The position numbers and the translations under genes were made by a program. Source: an uncultured Clostridia bacterium (GTDB lineage: Bacteria; Bacillota; Clostridia; UBA1381). From it: 64,000 nt of DNA. Shown piece after piece: positions 62,365 to 64,000 of the stretch; the first letter of the stretch is position 1, and each line of letters starts with the position of its first letter. The DNA is taken from assembly GCA_934462715.1 (NCBI GenBank), contig CAKSIJ010000011.1, positions 1 through 64,000 on the forward strand, in the 5' to 3' direction. The notes under the pieces are model-generated. The model was not told the origin of the DNA and searched no databases. It worked only from the letters and a program-made list of their open reading frames with translations.

Positions 62365-62430
62365 CCATAGCGTAGGCGCTTTACGGTTGCCACGTAGAAA
62401 CTCTCGCACCATATCTGCGAGCTAATATGG
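62365..62430 (-). ncRNA. Purine riboswitch (guanine-type)
   Basis: Read on the minus strand, the P1 arms are CCATA (from 62430) and TATGG (to 62365), P2 is CTCGC/GCGAG, and P3 is CGTGGC/GCC-T-ACG with a bulged T. The conserved core is present: GATATGG loop, GTTTCTAC joining strand and CCGTAAA loop. The base before the closing TATGG is C, the guanine-specific choice (adenine switches have U). The first joining strand ends CTACG where typical members read CTACC. It starts about a dozen bases after the -10 box. Confidence 0.87.
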
Positions 62431-62441
62431 ATTACATTATT

Positions 62442-62470
62442 ATCATAACATATAAAAATTTTTATTTCAA
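62442..62470 (-). promoter_or_regulatory. Promoter of the pur operon
   Basis: On the minus strand TTGAAA (62470-62465) and TATGAT (62447-62442) with a 17-base spacer; transcription would start just before the riboswitch. Confidence 0.75.
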
Positions 62471-62492
62471 GTAAATATTCCAATATATTTTA

Positions 62493-62515
62493 TTTTTATC
62501 AATTATTGATAAAAA
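62493..62515. repeat. 23-bp AT palindrome upstream of pur promoter
   Basis: TTTTTATCAAT-T-ATTGATAAAAA is a perfect palindrome about 23 bases upstream of the pur -35. It could be an operator or simply an AT-rich cruciform. Confidence 0.45.
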
Positions 62516-62634
62516 TAACCCCAAACATTCTGTAAAGATTGGCAATATTCGGGTGAATATGCCGAATATTGCCTTCAACCCCGTCAACCATAATTTAAAA
62601 CTTACACTCAGCCTGACGATACTACAGAAAAATC

Positions 62635-62663
62635 TTGCAAATACCGAAATTTTGTGTTATAAT
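62635..62663 (+). promoter_or_regulatory. Promoter for DUF4886 gene
   Basis: TTGCAA (62635-62640) and TATAAT (62658-62663) with a 17-base spacer, 74 bases before the start. Nothing else was recognised in 62516-62634. Confidence 0.7.
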
Positions 62664-62737
62664 TGAAAACAACATACGGGATTATTTCTGTTATTTTCAG
62701 AAATACGCAATCAATAATACACATGAGGTGATTGAAT

Positions 62738-63454
62738 ATGAAGATTTTATCTGTCGGCAACAGTTTTTCGGAGGACGCACAGCGGTACCTTCACAGATTA
62801 GCTGTTGCCAACAACAAAGATTTAATGTGCGTTAATTTATATATAGGCGGCTGCCCCTTAGAGGAACACTATATAAATTTAACTGACGATGAAAAAAATT
62901 ATGATTTTCAGGTAAACGGAGCAAATACTCATCTTAAGGTTTCAATAAAAGAGATCATAAAAAGCAACGAATGGGATTATATTACCTTGCAGCAGGCGAG
63001 CCACTTAAGCTTCAGCTTTGAAAGCTATGTGCCATACCTTGAAAAAATAAACGAATGGATCAGTTTAAGATGTCCCCGTACCAAAATATTGCTGCATCAA
63101 ACATGGGCATATCCCGAAAATCATGAAAGACTGTACGAGGTCGGATTCGGTACAACCGAAGAAATGTTTTCAAAAGTAAGAGAAGCGTACAAAAAAGCAC
63201 AAGAATTAATTAAGCCCGACGGAGTAATCACAAGCGGCGAAGCTATGCTTGAAGCCTACCGCGCTTTCCCCGATATAGTTTACCGCGATCAGATTCATGC
63301 AAGCTACGGCTTTGGCAGATATTTACTGAGTTGTATTTGGTATAAGCATTTGTTCGGCGAAATACCCGAAAAACATATATCAAGCTTTGACGAACCCGTC
63401 GACAGCAAGCATTTAACCGAAATAAACCAAATAATAAACCGCATTTGCAATTAG
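62738..63454 (+). CDS. DUF4886 SGNH-like hydrolase
   Basis: 238 residues. MKILSVGNSFSEDAQRYLHRLA is the block I-like start (Ser in GNSFSED), NLYIGGCPLEEH the second block, DYITLQQASHLS the third, and RDQIHASYGFGRYLLSCIWYKHLFG the Asp/His block. This layout matches DUF4886 proteins, often found in polysaccharide loci as probable esterases. ATG at 62738 has GAGGTGA upstream; a TTG at 62732 is also in frame. No signal peptide. It is 55 bases upstream of an alpha/beta hydrolase gene in the same direction. Confidence 0.85.
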   Translation: MKILSVGNSFSEDAQRYLHRLAVANNKDLMCVNLYIGGCPLEEHYINLTDDEKNYDFQVNGANTHLKVSIKEIIKSNEWDYITLQQASHLSFSFESYVPYLEKINEWISLRCPRTKILLHQTWAYPENHERLYEVGFGTTEEMFSKVREAYKKAQELIKPDGVITSGEAMLEAYRAFPDIVYRDQIHASYGFGRYLLSCIWYKHLFGEIPEKHISSFDEPVDSKHLTEINQIINRICN

Positions 63455-63509
63455 GTTTTAAGATAATGAGATATTCAACTGCCTTATAATGAGTAAAGGA
63501 GATCTGTTA

Positions 63510-64000
63510 ATGGAATATAAAAATATATACTATACAAGCAACACCGACATTTACCGTTCATTAGACATTTTTGTGCCGGAAAACACAAACGATAATATCC
63601 CGGTATTTATATATTTTCACGGCGGCGGTCTGGAGTCGGGCAGCAAGGAAGAAATTCCCCCCAAGTGTTTTATTAAAAATAATGTTTGTGTTGTATCGGT
63701 CAATTATCGTATGTATCCGTATTGCCGATACCCCGATTATATTTGGGACTGCGCTTTGGGAGTAAAATGGGTAACGGAGCATATTGAACAATATGCGAAT
63801 GTTTCCGGAGTATTTATCGGCGGAACCTCAGCCGGAGCGTATATAGCCATGATGCTGTGCTTTGACCGCAAATACCTCTCGGTCTGCGGTGTGGATTTCA
63901 GCAAAATAGCGGGCTTCGTTTTCAATGCCGGACAACCGACCACGCATTTCAACATTCTCAGAGAACGAGGTATGAACCCATTGAAATGCGTTGTCGACGA
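63510..64000 (+). CDS. Alpha/beta hydrolase, 5' part (runs off right edge)
   Basis: The frame opens at ATG 63510 with AAAGGAG 7 bases upstream and remains open to the window end (163 codons visible). IYFHGGGLESGS is the HGGG oxyanion motif, SVNYRMYP the next strand, and FIGGTSAGAYIAMMLC carries the nucleophile Ser (GTSAG), as in carbohydrate esterases of the acetylesterase/BD-FAE type. The Asp and His lie outside the window. It pairs with the DUF4886 gene upstream. Confidence 0.85.
   Translation, partial: MEYKNIYYTSNTDIYRSLDIFVPENTNDNIPVFIYFHGGGLESGSKEEIPPKCFIKNNVCVVSVNYRMYPYCRYPDYIWDCALGVKWVTEHIEQYANVSGVFIGGTSAGAYIAMMLCFDRKYLSVCGVDFSKIAGFVFNAGQPTTHFNILRERGMNPLKCVVD

Noticed and set aside
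1..64000. CRISPR array, tRNA or rRNA genes
   Set aside because: No regularly spaced repeats, no cloverleaf with GGTTCGAATCC-type T arm, and no rRNA-like stretches were recognised on either strand.

Overview
The window looks like an AT-rich chromosome segment from an anaerobic, low-GC Gram-positive bacterium (Firmicutes, class Clostridia). Supporting signs are GAAAGGA/AGGAGG ribosome-binding sites, TTGACA-17-TATAAT promoters, GTG and TTG starts, YesM/YesN and LplB/LplC type proteins, S-layer homology (SLH) proteins and a purine riboswitch. A gut or rumen plant-fibre degrader fits the gene content; SLH-anchored pectin-type enzymes recall Monoglobus, but that placement is a guess.

Layout. (1) 1-6 kb is a worn, insertion-rich edge: the 3' part of a DDE transposase, a GH39-like glycosidase, a decayed GH42 beta-galactosidase, an AraC regulator and a complete IS3-type insertion sequence (about 4606-5993) with recognisable inverted repeats and a large hairpin. 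(2) 6-32 kb is a long minus-strand glycan locus. In transcription order it holds two LplB/LplC-type permeases, a lipoprotein solute-binding protein, two paralogous carbohydrate-binding (DNRLRE/CBM96-like) surface proteins, two giant secreted beta-helix proteins (one fused to a copper-amine-oxidase-like stalk and an SGNH esterase), two SLH proteins, a GH95 enzyme and a GHL6/GH42M-type glycosidase. No ABC ATPase is present. (3) 32-36 kb, plus strand, holds an SGNH esterase and a YesN/YesM two-component pair. A 56-nt repeat carrying two 14-mers 21 bp apart lies upstream of the permease operon and again upstream of yesN, and is the likely YesN operator. (4) 36-41 kb is a second small sugar module: a PocR-type AraC regulator, a divergent FAD oxidoreductase, a YjbR protein, a GH5-like glycosidase and an EamA transporter.

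(5) 41-49 kb is housekeeping: an RsmF-type rRNA methylase, MetA (Glu111, so predicted acetyl-CoA specific), RbgA, LepB, RplS, Asd, DapA, a YpsA/SLOG protein and a DUF4250 protein. (6) 49-62.5 kb is a minus-strand purine operon, purE-C-F-M-N-purO-purH(C-terminal domain)-D-L, followed by guaB. It is preceded by a promoter, a guanine-type purine riboswitch and two possible intrinsic terminators. Two points are unusual: PurF starts Met-Gly-Gly and lacks the catalytic Cys, and PurH is split into an AICAR transformylase plus an archaeal-type PurO cyclohydrolase. (7) 62.6-64 kb returns to sugar-ester metabolism with a DUF4886 SGNH-like protein and a truncated alpha/beta hydrolase.

As a working model, the 6-36 kb genes form one regulated system: YesM senses a glycan, YesN switches on transport, and the surface and secreted proteins bind, de-esterify and cleave a fucosylated or acetylated plant polysaccharide such as a pectin side chain. 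No tRNA, rRNA or CRISPR array was seen. All family names come from reading the sequence by eye; no database search was run.
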